NCBI RefSeq assembly: GCF_003240585.1
Contig: NZ_PCDP01000048.1
Span: 30,494 to 94,493, forward strand
Origin: Arminella tubonensis
GTDB taxonomy: Bacteria; Pseudomonadota; Alphaproteobacteria; Rhizobiales; Rhizobiaceae
Length of the DNA: 64,000 bases
Reading direction: 5' to 3'
Shown one piece after another: positions 16,244-25,373 of the stretch. The translations under genes and the position numbers were made by a program. The notes under the pieces are model-generated. The model worked only from the letters and a program-made list of their open reading frames with translations. It ran no database searches and was not told where the DNA came from. Numbering within the stretch: the first letter of the stretch is position 1; each line of letters starts with the position of its first letter.

Positions 16244-18184
16244 ATGGATGAAGCCATGACCAAGCTGAAGAAAGACCGCCAGTTCCGTCCCCTCCCCGTA
16301 CCGAGCGTCGAATTGTCCGGCCTGTTCGGCGACCGCCAGGATGCGATTTGCTCATCAACCGCCGAAACCCTTCTCGACAGGTGCGTCGAGGCCGGCATGG
16401 TGAGAGCGATAGACACCAGCCAGCCAAGCCCTGGCATTGTCATTCCGCTGCAACCATGGGCAGGCTCGACCCAAATGTTCTGGGACAGCGACCTCGGAAA
16501 GTCGATCGAAACCGTTGCGTATTCCCTCTATCGCAGAAAGAATCCTGAGCTCGAGGCGCGGGTCGATGCCATCATCGAACTCTACGAGAAGATGCAGGAT
16601 GAAAACGGCTATCTGAACGCCTGGTTCCAGCGGGTGCAGCCGGGTCGCCGCTGGACCAACCTGCGCGATCACCACGAACTTTACTGCGCCGGCCACCTGA
16701 TCGAGGGCGCCGTTGCCTATTACCAGGCGACGGGAAAGCGCAAGCTGCTCGATATCATGTGCCGCTACGCCGACTACATGATCAAGGTTTTCGGCCATGG
16801 CGAGGGACAACTGCGCGGATATTGCGGACACGAGGAAGTGGAGCTGGCGCTGGTCAAGCTCGCCCGTGTCACGTCAGAGAAGAAATACCTCGAACTCGCC
16901 AAATACTTCATCGATGAGCGCGGGACCGAGCCTAACTATTTCACTGAAGAGGCAGTCCGCGACGACCGCGACCCGAAGAAATTCATCCAGAAGACCTATG
17001 AATACAATCAGGCACACGAGCCGGTACGGGACCAGAAGAAGGTCGTCGGCCATGCGGTTCGGGCCATGTATCTCTATTCCGGTATGGCCGATATCGCGAC
17101 CGAGTATAACGACGACAGCCTGACGGCGGCGCTCGAAACGCTCTGGGACGACCTGACGACAAAACAGATGTATATCACCGGCGGCATCGGCCCGGCAGCT
17201 TCCAACGAAGGTTTCACCGACTACTACGATCTCCCGAACGAAAGCGCCTATGCCGAAACCTGCGCGTCCGTCGGTCTCGTCTTCTGGGCGAACCGCATGC
17301 TTGGCCGCGGCCCGAACCGCCGCTATGCCGACATCATGGAACAGGCCCTCTACAACGGCGCCATGGCCGGCCTGTCGCTCGACGGCAAGACCTTCTTCTA
17401 TGAGAATCCGCTTGAAAGCGCCGGCAAGCATCACCGCTGGACCTGGCATCACTGCCCCTGCTGCCCGCCGAACATCGCCCGCCTGCTCGCGTCAGTGGGC
17501 TCCTATATGTACGCTCTGGCCGACGATGAGATCGCCGTTCACCTTTACGGGGAAAGCAAGGCTCGCTTCGAGATCGGCAGCACTCAGGTCGAACTTTCGC
17601 AGAAGACACGCTATCCGTGGGATGGCGCCATCCACTTCGATATGACGACTGACAAACCGGCCAGGTTCGCCCTCTCCTTGCGCATTCCGGAATGGGCTGA
17701 GGGCGCAGCAATCAAGGTGAATGGCGAGATAGTCGACCTGTCATCATTGGTCGTTGACGGCTACGCGCGCATCGAGCGCGAGTGGAAGAGCGGTGACCAG
17801 GTCGATCTGGACATTCCGCTGGCAACGCGTGCGCTTTGGGCCAATCCAATGGTACGCCAGGATGCGGGGCGGGCCGCATTGATGCGTGGTCCTCTCGTCT
17901 ATTGTGTCGAGACAACGGACAACGGCGACGGCCTGAATGGCATCGAGCTTGTGGGGGATGTGTCAAAGGCGACGACGTCCGAAATCGCCGAGCTTGAAGG
18001 CGCAATTGCCCTTGATCTGCCGGTGCTGCGCGACAAGGCGGATTGGGGCAGCGCGCTTTACCGGACTTCGCCCCCAAAGGCTCGCGAGGCGACGGCACGT
18101 TTCGTGCCCTATCCCTTCTGGGACAATCGATCTGCGGGCGAAATGCTCGTATGGGTCAGAGCGGGTGCATTGAACGGTGAATGA
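16244..18184 (+). CDS. Glycoside hydrolase family 127 beta-L-arabinofuranosidase
   Basis: The 646-residue protein is a GH127 (DUF1680) enzyme. The zinc/catalytic residues of this family are visible: Glu and Cys in SAYAETCASVGLVFW, and the Cys pair in WTWHHCPCCPPNIARLL, where one cysteine is the nucleophile. Other family blocks are MFWDSDLGKSIETVAYSLYR, GHEEVELALVKLARVT and MYITGGIGPAASNEGFTDYY. No signal peptide is present, so it acts in the cytoplasm on imported arabinofuranosides. It lies between the permeases and the ATPase of one operon, which ties uptake to hydrolysis. The protein may start at the second Met (16256). Confidence 0.92.
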   Translation: MDEAMTKLKKDRQFRPLPVPSVELSGLFGDRQDAICSSTAETLLDRCVEAGMVRAIDTSQPSPGIVIPLQPWAGSTQMFWDSDLGKSIETVAYSLYRRKNPELEARVDAIIELYEKMQDENGYLNAWFQRVQPGRRWTNLRDHHELYCAGHLIEGAVAYYQATGKRKLLDIMCRYADYMIKVFGHGEGQLRGYCGHEEVELALVKLARVTSEKKYLELAKYFIDERGTEPNYFTEEAVRDDRDPKKFIQKTYEYNQAHEPVRDQKKVVGHAVRAMYLYSGMADIATEYNDDSLTAALETLWDDLTTKQMYITGGIGPAASNEGFTDYYDLPNESAYAETCASVGLVFWANRMLGRGPNRRYADIMEQALYNGAMAGLSLDGKTFFYENPLESAGKHHRWTWHHCPCCPPNIARLLASVGSYMYALADDEIAVHLYGESKARFEIGSTQVELSQKTRYPWDGAIHFDMTTDKPARFALSLRIPEWAEGAAIKVNGEIVDLSSLVVDGYARIEREWKSGDQVDLDIPLATRALWANPMVRQDAGRAALMRGPLVYCVETTDNGDGLNGIELVGDVSKATTSEIAELEGAIALDLPVLRDKADWGSALYRTSPPKAREATARFVPYPFWDNRSAGEMLVWVRAGALNGE

Positions 18185-18185
18185 G

Positions 18186-19259
18186 ATGGGCGAAACTGGC
18201 GTCGTGCTGACCGACATCCGCAAGAACTTCGGCAGCCTCGAGGTTATTCACGGCATCGACCTGAAGATTGCGGAGGGTTCCTTCGTGGTCTTCGTCGGCC
18301 CCTCGGGCTGTGGGAAATCAACCTTGCTGCGGATGATTGCGGGTCTCGAAGAGGTTACCGACGGCGAGATCGACATAAAGGGGCGCAATGTCACCGATCT
18401 CGATCCGTCGGATCGTGGCATCGCCATGGTGTTTCAGTCCTACGCGCTCTATCCGCACATGAGCGTACGCGAAAATCTTGGCTTCGGGCTGAAGATGACG
18501 CGGACGCCGGCGGCCGAGATAGACGCCCGCGTCGGTGCGGCGTCCTCTATTTTGAAGATTGATCATCTTCTTGAACGTCGTCCCGGGCAGCTCTCCGGCG
18601 GTCAGCGCCAACGCGTCGCAATCGGCCGGGCGATCGTCCGCAAGCCGGATGTCTTTCTCTTCGACGAGCCTTTGTCTAATCTGGACGCCGAACTGCGCGT
18701 TTCCATGCGTATCGAGATCGCGCGGCTGCACCGCGAACTCGGCAATACCATGATCTATGTCACCCACGACCAGACCGAAGCGATGACGCTTGCCGACAAG
18801 ATCGTCGTGCTGCGTGACGGCCGCATCGAGCAGACCGGCACGCCCCGCGAGCTCTATGAAAATCCCGCCAACATCTTCGTCGCCGGATTCATCGGCTCCC
18901 CCCGCATGAACCTGCTGGAAGCGACATGGCTCGGCAACGGATCGATCCGCCTCGGAACAAAGGAGATATCCGCGCCTCTTTCAAACAAAGATCTGCGCTC
19001 CGGAGACAGGCTGACATTCGGCATTCGCCCTGAACATTTTACCGTCGGCGATAGCGGCACCGACGCTCTTGATGCAACGGTTGATTTCCCCGAGTATCTC
19101 GGTGGCACCCAGTATCTCTACTGCCAGCTGAGCGATGGCCAACCCGTCGTTGCGGAATACCGATCACCGGTTCCGATCAAGCCCGGGAGCAAAATCAAGC
19201 TGTCCTATGCCTTCGCCCAATGCCACGTCTTTGGAGGCGAAGGGTTGCGCGTGACCTGA
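18186..19259 (+). CDS. Sugar ABC transporter ATP-binding protein (MsmK/UgpC type)
   Basis: An ATPase of about 357 residues with Walker A VGPSGCGKSTLLR, Q-loop AMVFQSYALYPHMSV, signature LSGGQRQRVAIGRAIVRKPD, Walker B VFLFDEPLSNLDAEL and H-loop YVTHDQTEAM. A C-terminal TOBE-like regulatory domain (FGIRPEHFTV) follows. I use the ATG at 18186 (GGTGA upstream); a GTG at 18177, overlapping the GH127 stop, is an alternative. It energises the two permeases upstream and completes the transporter. Confidence 0.93.
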   Translation: MGETGVVLTDIRKNFGSLEVIHGIDLKIAEGSFVVFVGPSGCGKSTLLRMIAGLEEVTDGEIDIKGRNVTDLDPSDRGIAMVFQSYALYPHMSVRENLGFGLKMTRTPAAEIDARVGAASSILKIDHLLERRPGQLSGGQRQRVAIGRAIVRKPDVFLFDEPLSNLDAELRVSMRIEIARLHRELGNTMIYVTHDQTEAMTLADKIVVLRDGRIEQTGTPRELYENPANIFVAGFIGSPRMNLLEATWLGNGSIRLGTKEISAPLSNKDLRSGDRLTFGIRPEHFTVGDSGTDALDATVDFPEYLGGTQYLYCQLSDGQPVVAEYRSPVPIKPGSKIKLSYAFAQCHVFGGEGLRVT

Positions 19260-19408
19260 GGATAGATAGCGGAAGCCTTACTCGACTTTCCTGGAAGCGT
19301 TCGGGCGTACAATTGCCGAACGTGCCCGGTGCGACAAACAACCTTTTATTTATGCGCGCAGACGGCCTAGAGTGAACGAGGTTCATGTTCACGTCGAGCG
19401 AGGTCGAA

Positions 19409-20110
19409 ATGAAACCGAATGTCATCATGGTCACAGGCGCGGCTGGCAATCTCGGCAGCGCTGTTGTCGCCGAACTGGCGTCACGGGGCGCACGGCTCGT
19501 CTGCCTGGAGCGGAATGCGGTGTCGCTGGACGAACTCGTCTCACGCCTTCCAGCGGAAACCGAAATTCTCAAATTGCCGGGGGTCGACCTTACGGATTTT
19601 GAGGCTTGCAGAAATGCTGTTTTGAAGAGCGAAGAACGGTTCGGGGAAATCCATGGCCTCGTGAACACCGTCGGCGGCTTTCGGATGACGCCGGTTGGCG
19701 AAGCTGGTCTTGCCGAATGGGATACGCTTTTGACGTTGAACGCTCGTACCGCTTATGCAATCAGCGCCGCGATCTTGCCGGCGATGCAGAAGGCTAGATA
19801 TGGTCGCATCGTTCATATTGCGGCGGCGCCGGGTCTGAAAGCGGGGGCACGGCAAGCTGCATACGCAGCCTCCAAGGCCGCGTTGATCCGCCTGACGGAA
19901 GCAATTGCTGCAGAAAATCGTACCTACAGAATCACAGCTAATTGCATTCTTCCGGGCACGATCGACACGCCGGAAAACCGTGCCGCCATGCCGGACGCAA
20001 ATACTGACAGTTGGGTTCCCGCCGGCGCAATAGCGCATTTGATCGCCTACCTAGTCTCGCCCGAGGCCGGCGCCGTCACTGGCGCCTCCATTCCGGCGAC
20101 AGGTTTTTAG
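19409..20110 (+). CDS. SDR-family protein with an atypical active site
   Basis: A short-chain dehydrogenase/reductase fold of 233 residues. The cofactor motif is VTGAAGNLGSAVVAEL, and the catalytic Tyr/Lys pair is in AAYAASKAALIRL. The serine normally 13 residues before that tyrosine is replaced: the segment reads HIAAAPGLKAGARQAAY. NNAG is replaced by VNTVGGF. A GAGG precedes both the ATG at 19409 and an earlier one at 19385. It lies between two sugar-uptake operons, 150 bases past the first. The substitutions suggest weak or altered catalysis; the substrate is unknown. Confidence 0.82.
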   Translation: MKPNVIMVTGAAGNLGSAVVAELASRGARLVCLERNAVSLDELVSRLPAETEILKLPGVDLTDFEACRNAVLKSEERFGEIHGLVNTVGGFRMTPVGEAGLAEWDTLLTLNARTAYAISAAILPAMQKARYGRIVHIAAAPGLKAGARQAAYAASKAALIRLTEAIAAENRTYRITANCILPGTIDTPENRAAMPDANTDSWVPAGAIAHLIAYLVSPEAGAVTGASIPATGF

Positions 20111-20261
20111 CAACAGACGTAGAAGGTGGATTGCGATGCGTTGAGCTGGAGCAGAAAAGGGGTTGCGGCCGCTGCTTTTCGTGCCAATAGCCGGAGAGGT
20201 CAGCGGGGACCGGCAAACCGGCCGCCTCAACCTCCGCCGCTACGCCCTAAGGCCTATAGGA

Positions 20262-20295
20262 AACCGGTTGCGTAACTGCTTGATGATGCTATTTT
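20262..20295 (+). promoter_or_regulatory. Promoter and LacI-type operator candidate for the ribose-type transporter
   Basis: TTGCGT (20268-20273), 16 bases, then TATTTT (20290-20295) make a reasonable sigma-70 promoter. The -35 box overlaps GGAAACCGGTTGCG, whose core AACCGGTT (20262-20269) is a CG-centred palindrome of the kind bound by LacI-family repressors. It lies about 300 bases upstream of the ATPase gene. No matching regulator is encoded next to it. Confidence 0.4.
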
Positions 20296-20368
20296 TGTGG
20301 CATCACGGCGGTCGCCCACGGCGAATTAGACGACTGTGAGCCGGGAAACACGAACTTGGAGGAAGAGC

Positions 20369-20419
20369 GTGTTTGCGATTGCATCATCATCTGTGTCGAA
20401 TATTGACGTTCTGCGATGA
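20369..20419 (+). other. Possible 16-codon leader ORF
   Basis: A GTG start preceded by GGAGGA at good spacing opens a 16-codon frame (MFAIASSSVSNIDVLR). Its stop overlaps the next ATG by ATGA. The very good ribosome binding site and the coupled overlap suggest that it is translated, possibly as a leader peptide for the transporter operon. Nothing else supports it. Confidence 0.35.
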
Positions 20420-20571
20420 CGGTGACTGTCGATGTCATCTCGCACGTGAACGACTTCCCCACTGTCGCAGGCCATCTGCCCAATTATTTGCGACTCCCGT
20501 TAGAGCGCACGATCGAGATCGGGTGCAAACTTCTTGATCCAATTCTTCGCGTTTCCGGGAGGCGGGGATGA
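20416..20571 (+). CDS. Small hypothetical protein, coupled to the ABC ATPase gene
   Basis: A 51-residue frame (begins MTVTVDVISHVNDFPTVAGH, ends in DPILRVSGRRG) starts by ATGA overlap with a tiny leader ORF. It ends by ATGA overlap with the ATPase start at 20568. I recognise no domain. The two exact overlaps argue for translation; it may otherwise be chance or a gene remnant. The ATPase gene has GGCGGGG just before its ATG, inside this frame. Confidence 0.4.
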   Translation: MTVTVDVISHVNDFPTVAGHLPNYLRLPLERTIEIGCKLLDPILRVSGRRG

Positions 20572-22085
20572 GTTTGCCGTTCCTCACCATGAACGGCGTC
20601 GTCAAACGCTTCGGCGGTGTCCAGGCCCTGCGCGGCGTTGATTTTGAGCTACGTTCCGGCGAAATCCATGCGCTCCTCGGCGAAAATGGCGCAGGCAAAT
20701 CGACGCTGATGAATATCCTGTCTGGGGTACACACGCCCGACCAGGGGACCGTCATGATCGATGGTGCTGCTGTGCGTTTTGCCAATCCCCGAGAGGCACA
20801 GGCCGCTGGCATCGCGACGATTTTCCAAGAGCTTGATCTCGTGCCGGGCCTAGACGTCGCTTCCAATCTGTTCCTCGGGCGTGAACTTGTCAGGCCCGGA
20901 GGGTTTCTCGACGTTGCCGGCATGCGCGAGCAGGCCCGCAAACGGCTGACGGCCATAGAACTCGACATTGACGTCGAAAGGCCGGTCGGCGAATTGTCGA
21001 TTGGCCATCGCCAGGTTGTCGCGATCGTCAAAGCCCTTTCCTACGCGACGCGCGCCTTGATCATGGACGAGCCAACGGCCGCGCTGACGGTCAGTGAAGT
21101 GGATCGGTTGTTTACGATCATGCGCCGGCTCAGCGCCAGCGGGGTCGGCATCGTCTATATCTCGCACCGGCTGGAAGAGGTCCCGCAGGTTGCAGACCGG
21201 GTGACTGTGATGCGAGACGGGCGGGTTGCCGGAACGACGGCTCCGCAGGCTCCGCAAGCCGAACTTGTCCGCCTTCTCGTCGGCCGGCCCCTCGAAGAAT
21301 TGTTTCCACTTCGAACGCACAAGGTGGGTCGCAGGCTGCTCCATCTTGAGGATGCCCGGTTCGTTCCCATTAGAGCGAGCGCTGGATGGCAAGCTCCGAA
21401 GAAAATCTCCCTCGATGTGCACGAAGGCGAGATTGTCGGGCTGGCAGGCGTCATGGGTGCCGGCCGCACCGAGCTGCTCAGCGCTCTCTACGGCACCGGA
21501 CTGCCGGGCCGCTGGGCAGGGACGATCGAGATGGACAGTCGCGCGGTGCGGCTGGAGTCCATCCGTGCCTCCAGGCGGGCGGGTATTGCCTACGTGACGG
21601 ACGATAGAAGAGGCGGTGGTCTGATGCTGCGGGCCGCCGTGGGTCGCAATCTGGTGATGTCGGTGCTTCGGCGCATCTCCCCGCGCGGCTTCATGTCGGC
21701 GGCGCGCGAAGCGGCGGCAGTGGCCCGCTCTTTCGGACAATTCGATATCAGGCCGCGCAATGCCGCCATTGCGGTGGGCGCGCTTTCGGGCGGCAACCAG
21801 CAGAAGGTCGTTCTTGCCAAGGAAATCCTCGGCAATCCCCGGCTCCTGTTGCTGGATGAGCCGACGCGGGGTGTCGATGTAGGCGCCAAGGCGGAAATCT
21901 ACGCCAGGCTCCGCGAACTGTCGTCGCAAGGCCTCGGCATACTCGTTGCCTCGAGCGAAATGCCCGAGCTGATCGGCCTCTGCGATCGGATCGTGGTGCT
22001 TCGGGAAGGCCGCAACGTGGCGGAATTCGACAGCGGAGTTGACGAGCATACGGTGCTCGCCGCGGCAACCAGAAAGGCCTCATGA
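20568..22085 (+). CDS. Ribose-type sugar ABC transporter ATP-binding protein (RbsA/XylG family)
   Basis: The 505-residue protein has two fused ABC domains. The first has Walker A GENGAGKSTLMNILSG, Q-loop ATIFQELDLVPGL, a divergent signature LSIGHRQ and Walker B ALIMDEPTAALT. The second has the usual degenerate Walker A GVMGAGRTELLSALYG, signature LSGGNQQKVVLAKE and LLLLDEPTRGVDVGAK. This is the standard architecture of CUT2 transporters for monosaccharides. Its stop overlaps the permease start. The transported sugar cannot be deduced. Confidence 0.93.
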   Translation: MSLPFLTMNGVVKRFGGVQALRGVDFELRSGEIHALLGENGAGKSTLMNILSGVHTPDQGTVMIDGAAVRFANPREAQAAGIATIFQELDLVPGLDVASNLFLGRELVRPGGFLDVAGMREQARKRLTAIELDIDVERPVGELSIGHRQVVAIVKALSYATRALIMDEPTAALTVSEVDRLFTIMRRLSASGVGIVYISHRLEEVPQVADRVTVMRDGRVAGTTAPQAPQAELVRLLVGRPLEELFPLRTHKVGRRLLHLEDARFVPIRASAGWQAPKKISLDVHEGEIVGLAGVMGAGRTELLSALYGTGLPGRWAGTIEMDSRAVRLESIRASRRAGIAYVTDDRRGGGLMLRAAVGRNLVMSVLRRISPRGFMSAAREAAAVARSFGQFDIRPRNAAIAVGALSGGNQQKVVLAKEILGNPRLLLLDEPTRGVDVGAKAEIYARLRELSSQGLGILVASSEMPELIGLCDRIVVLREGRNVAEFDSGVDEHTVLAAATRKAS

Positions 22086-23137
22086 TGTCTCAACCCGGCG
22101 CCTCGGAGGCCGAACAGCCCGTTGCCAAGGCTCCCGCGAAACGGCGGGACCCTTTGGCACTCATCGTTCGTTTCCAAAGCCTGATAGGCTTGGTGGTCGT
22201 GGTGCTGGGCGGCATCGTCTTCTCGCCGCGCCGGCACGGCCAGATCCTATTCATCGCCCCCGACAATATCGCCAATATAGTGCGTGCCGTATCAGAGACC
22301 GGCATTATCGCGATCGGCATGACCTTCGTCATCATTACCGCGGGTATAGATCTGTCCGTCGGCGCCCTGCTCGGTCTTTCCAGCGTCGTGACGGCAACGA
22401 TGATGATCAGCGGTGGCGTCGGCCTCGTCCCGACATTGTTGGTAGTGCTCCTCGCCGGTGTGGTCTTCGGCGCCATTCAAGGCTCGATTTCGACACGCTT
22501 TCGGCTCGAGCCATTCATCGTAACGCTGGCGGGCTTGCAGGCTGCGCGCGGGCTAGCCCTGGTCGTCTCCGGCAATGAGTACATTAACATTTCGTATGGC
22601 GAGGGTCCCGGGCTCGCCCCGCCGGTGTTCGCCATTCTCGGCGACCGACTATTTGACAACGTGGTGCCCGTCGCGACCATCGTCTTCATCGCCTTCGCCG
22701 CGATCGCGACGGTCGTTCTCAACACCACCCGTTTCGGGCGCTACGTCTTTGCGGTCGGCGGCAACGAGCGGGCGGCCCGACTTTCCGGCATACCCGTCTC
22801 GGCGGTGAAGATCACGGTATATGCCATCACTGGTTTTGCCTCCGCCCTTGCAGGGATCGTCCATGCAGGCCAGTTCAATTTCGGCAGCGCCAACGACGGC
22901 GCAGGCTATGAGCTCACGGCCATCGCAGCCGTGGTGATCGGGGGAACGAGCCTGTTCGGCGGGTCGGGATCAATGGTCGGCACGGTCGCCGGCACGATCA
23001 TGCTCGGCGCGCTCGCCAATGTCCTGCAGCTGAACAATATTACGCCCGCGCTGCAATTGCTTGCAACCGCCGCCATCATCATCCTGGCGGCAGTTCTTCA
23101 GTCCCTCGTCCGTCGCCGCGAAGGTCTGATCCGCTGA
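22082..23137 (+). CDS. Ribose-type sugar ABC transporter permease (RbsC family)
   Basis: A 351-residue permease with about ten membrane segments. Family blocks are GMTFVIITAGIDLSVGALLG, RFRLEPFIVTLAGLQAARGL, FGRYVFAVGGNERAARLSGI and AIAAVVIGGTSLFGGSGSMV. It overlaps the ATPase gene by four bases, so the two are translated together. A cytoplasmic N-terminus of about 35 residues precedes the first helix. It forms the membrane channel with the RbsA-type ATPase. Confidence 0.93.
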   Translation: MMSQPGASEAEQPVAKAPAKRRDPLALIVRFQSLIGLVVVVLGGIVFSPRRHGQILFIAPDNIANIVRAVSETGIIAIGMTFVIITAGIDLSVGALLGLSSVVTATMMISGGVGLVPTLLVVLLAGVVFGAIQGSISTRFRLEPFIVTLAGLQAARGLALVVSGNEYINISYGEGPGLAPPVFAILGDRLFDNVVPVATIVFIAFAAIATVVLNTTRFGRYVFAVGGNERAARLSGIPVSAVKITVYAITGFASALAGIVHAGQFNFGSANDGAGYELTAIAAVVIGGTSLFGGSGSMVGTVAGTIMLGALANVLQLNNITPALQLLATAAIIILAAVLQSLVRRREGLIR

Positions 23138-23227
23138 GAAGGCGATTTTCGAACACCTGCTGACGCCGGTGGCGCGAGCAGAGTGAGGCAACCGTCGGGC
23201 TGGAGGGCTCGACAAGGAGGAGACATC

Positions 23228-24226
23228 ATGCATAGCAAGAGCGCCCATAGAGGGCATAACGTTTGGCGGGCAATGTTGCTCGCTGGCACATTTCTGACCG
23301 TTGCCGGTGTGGCTCAGGCCGCCGACCCGCTGGTCAAGGCCTGCTCCAAGACCGGCGAATTCGTGATCGGTTTCTCGCAGGCCAACAATGCCGAACCTTA
23401 TCGTCAGCACGTCAACGATGAGCTCACGGCTGCGGCAAAGGCGGTACCCCAGTTCACCCTGCAGATCGCCGACGGAGCGGGCAGCGTGAATACGCAGACC
23501 TCGCAGGTCGACAACTTCATCACCCAAAAGGTCGACTTGCTGTTGATCTCGCCCTTCGAGGCCTCGCCGCTGACGCCAGCCGTCCAACGGGCGATGAAGG
23601 CGGGCATTCCGGTCATCGAGCTCGATCGAAAGACGGTAGGGGATCCCGGCAAGGATTACACGGCGTTCATCGGCGGCGACAATTACAAGATTGCACTCGA
23701 AGCCGGCAACTACACGGCCAAGACACTTCTTCCGGACGGTGGCGACGTGGCGGTCCTCGAGGGATTGCCGAGTTCGACCCCCGCCGTGGAGCGGCTCAAC
23801 GGCTTCAAGGATGGTGTGAAACAGAACAGCAAGATCAAGGTCGTGGCAGAGCAGGCGGCCGATTGGCTGCCGGATAAAGCCCAGACGGCATTTGCCGCCA
23901 TGCTGCAGGCCAATCCCGACATCAAGATGGTCTATGCGAGCAACGATATGATGGCAGCCGGTGCACGGCTTGCGGCCAAGGGCGCGGGTAAGGAGGGGCA
24001 GATCAAGATTATCGGCACTGATGGCCTGCCCGGCCCCGCGGGTGGAATCCGAGCTGTTGCCGAGGGTGAATGGGCCGCAACGTTCACCTATCCGACGGGT
24101 GCCAAAGAGGCTATCGACATGGCCAAATCGATCCTCCTTGATTGCGCTACCTCAGTCGAACCAACGGTGACCGTCGCCACGATGGCAATTACGCCTGATA
24201 ACGCCAAGTCGCTGATGGGTAAATGA
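23228..24226 (+). CDS. Sugar ABC transporter substrate-binding protein (RbsB-type)
   Basis: A 332-residue protein with a signal peptide (MLLAGTFLTVAGVAQAADP region) and a periplasmic-binding-protein type I fold. Blocks are FVIGFSQANNAEPYRQHVND, VDLLLISPFEASPLTPAVQR, GIPVIELDRKT, MVYASNDMMAAGARLAAKGA and IIGTDGLPGPAGGIRAVAEG. The ATG at 23228 follows a near-perfect AAGGAGGAGA, as expected for an abundant binding protein. The third gene of the operon; a terminator follows at 24249. Ligand unknown. Confidence 0.92.
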   Translation: MHSKSAHRGHNVWRAMLLAGTFLTVAGVAQAADPLVKACSKTGEFVIGFSQANNAEPYRQHVNDELTAAAKAVPQFTLQIADGAGSVNTQTSQVDNFITQKVDLLLISPFEASPLTPAVQRAMKAGIPVIELDRKTVGDPGKDYTAFIGGDNYKIALEAGNYTAKTLLPDGGDVAVLEGLPSSTPAVERLNGFKDGVKQNSKIKVVAEQAADWLPDKAQTAFAAMLQANPDIKMVYASNDMMAAGARLAAKGAGKEGQIKIIGTDGLPGPAGGIRAVAEGEWAATFTYPTGAKEAIDMAKSILLDCATSVEPTVTVATMAITPDNAKSLMGK

Positions 24227-24248
24227 GGTTGTAACCTCTTGAAGTGAG

Positions 24249-24278
24249 CCGGGGATCGATCCCGAACCCCGGTTTCTT
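24249..24278 (+). terminator. Terminator of the ribose-type transporter operon
   Basis: CCGGGG and CCCCGG pair across an inner ATCGATCCCGAA segment, followed by TTTCTT. It lies 23 bases past the binding-protein stop and just before the convergent exoZ stop, so it may serve both strands. Confidence 0.6.
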
Positions 24279-24305
24279 GCCTCAGGGCGATTTTCGCCCG
24301 CCGCA

Positions 24306-25304
24306 TCAGGCCGGCGACGGGCGCCTGCGCCAGGAGAGGCTTTTGAGAAGGCTGCGGATTGGTTTTTCGATGACCTCATATGCGGCAATCCCCAGGAGAG
24401 CGCCCAAGATCGCAGAGAGAGTGACGGCGACAAGCGGCGGCAGAGCCATTGATTGGGCAGCCTTCGCCACCACGGAAATGGCCAGGGTATGCCAGAGGTA
24501 GATCGAATAGGATCCATTGCCAAGGTAGGCAAGCACCGGAATGTGGGGCATTGCGCCATGCCGTTCCAGCGACAGGATGCCGAGAATGAGGGCGACGGCC
24601 AGCGGCCCGCAGATGAACTCGTTGAAGTCGAGTTGCAGGATCTGAATGGCCGCGAAACCGCAAGCGGCCACCGTGACAAGGACCAATCCAACCACCGCTC
24701 TCGGAACCCGACCCTTCAGCCAAAGTTCGCCGAGAACGGTACCGGCGACGAATTCCAGGATGATCGGGCGCGTATAGGTCGCCAGGATCGCCGACTGCGG
24801 GTGGAAAAGCCAACCGAACAGTGCAAAGGCAGCGAAGACGCAGACCAGGAAAACCAGCTGGATACGGCGCGCGAAAAGCAGGCCTATCGCAAAGATGGCA
24901 TAGAAGAACATTTCAAAATTCAGAGTCCAGCCCTGGACAAGCACAGGCCAGATTTCGCCATTGCTAGGTGAACGCACGGGGATCAGGAAAAATGATCCGA
25001 GCAGATGTTCAAACGTCAGCTTCATATTCGGGAAAAGGCCGGTCAAGGCGCCTGCGATCATCACACCGGTGACGATCCAATACACAGGAACGATGCGCTG
25101 AATGCGGTCGAATACAAAGCGCGTCGGGCTGAGTGGCCTGCTGTCGCTCATGACCCACATGATAAAGCCGCTGATAACAAAGAAGACGTCGACACCCGCA
25201 GCGCCGATTTTGAAGTTGCCGCCGCTTTTCTCAGCCGCATGAAAGAAAACGACAGCCAAGGCCGCAAGGGCGCGAAGGTACTGGATTCCGTAAAGGGTCT
25301 TCAT
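24306..25304 (-). CDS. exoZ: Exopolysaccharide acetyltransferase (acyltransferase 3 family)
   Basis: A 332-residue membrane acyltransferase with about ten helices. The N-terminal YGIQYLRALAALAVVFFHAA contains the catalytic-type histidine of acyltransferase 3 proteins. It is followed by GAAGVDVFFVISGFIMW and, later, GNGSYSIYLWHTLAIS. In S. meliloti ExoZ adds the acetyl group to succinoglycan. Size, family and position at the end of exoYFQZ all match. It lies 69 bases after exoQ on the same strand. Confidence 0.92.
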   Translation of the reverse strand: MKTLYGIQYLRALAALAVVFFHAAEKSGGNFKIGAAGVDVFFVISGFIMWVMSDSRPLSPTRFVFDRIQRIVPVYWIVTGVMIAGALTGLFPNMKLTFEHLLGSFFLIPVRSPSNGEIWPVLVQGWTLNFEMFFYAIFAIGLLFARRIQLVFLVCVFAAFALFGWLFHPQSAILATYTRPIILEFVAGTVLGELWLKGRVPRAVVGLVLVTVAACGFAAIQILQLDFNEFICGPLAVALILGILSLERHGAMPHIPVLAYLGNGSYSIYLWHTLAISVVAKAAQSMALPPLVAVTLSAILGALLGIAAYEVIEKPIRSLLKSLSWRRRPSPA

Positions 25305-25373
25305 TCGTTGATTAGCGCTCCAAACGCGAGACCGATCAAGTGTTCAATCAAGAACAAGCAGGAGCCGCGCCGC

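Noticed and set aside
20850..22049. 399-residue frame opposite the ribose-type ATPase
   Set aside because: Antisense shadow; the ATPase motifs on the plus strand are complete.
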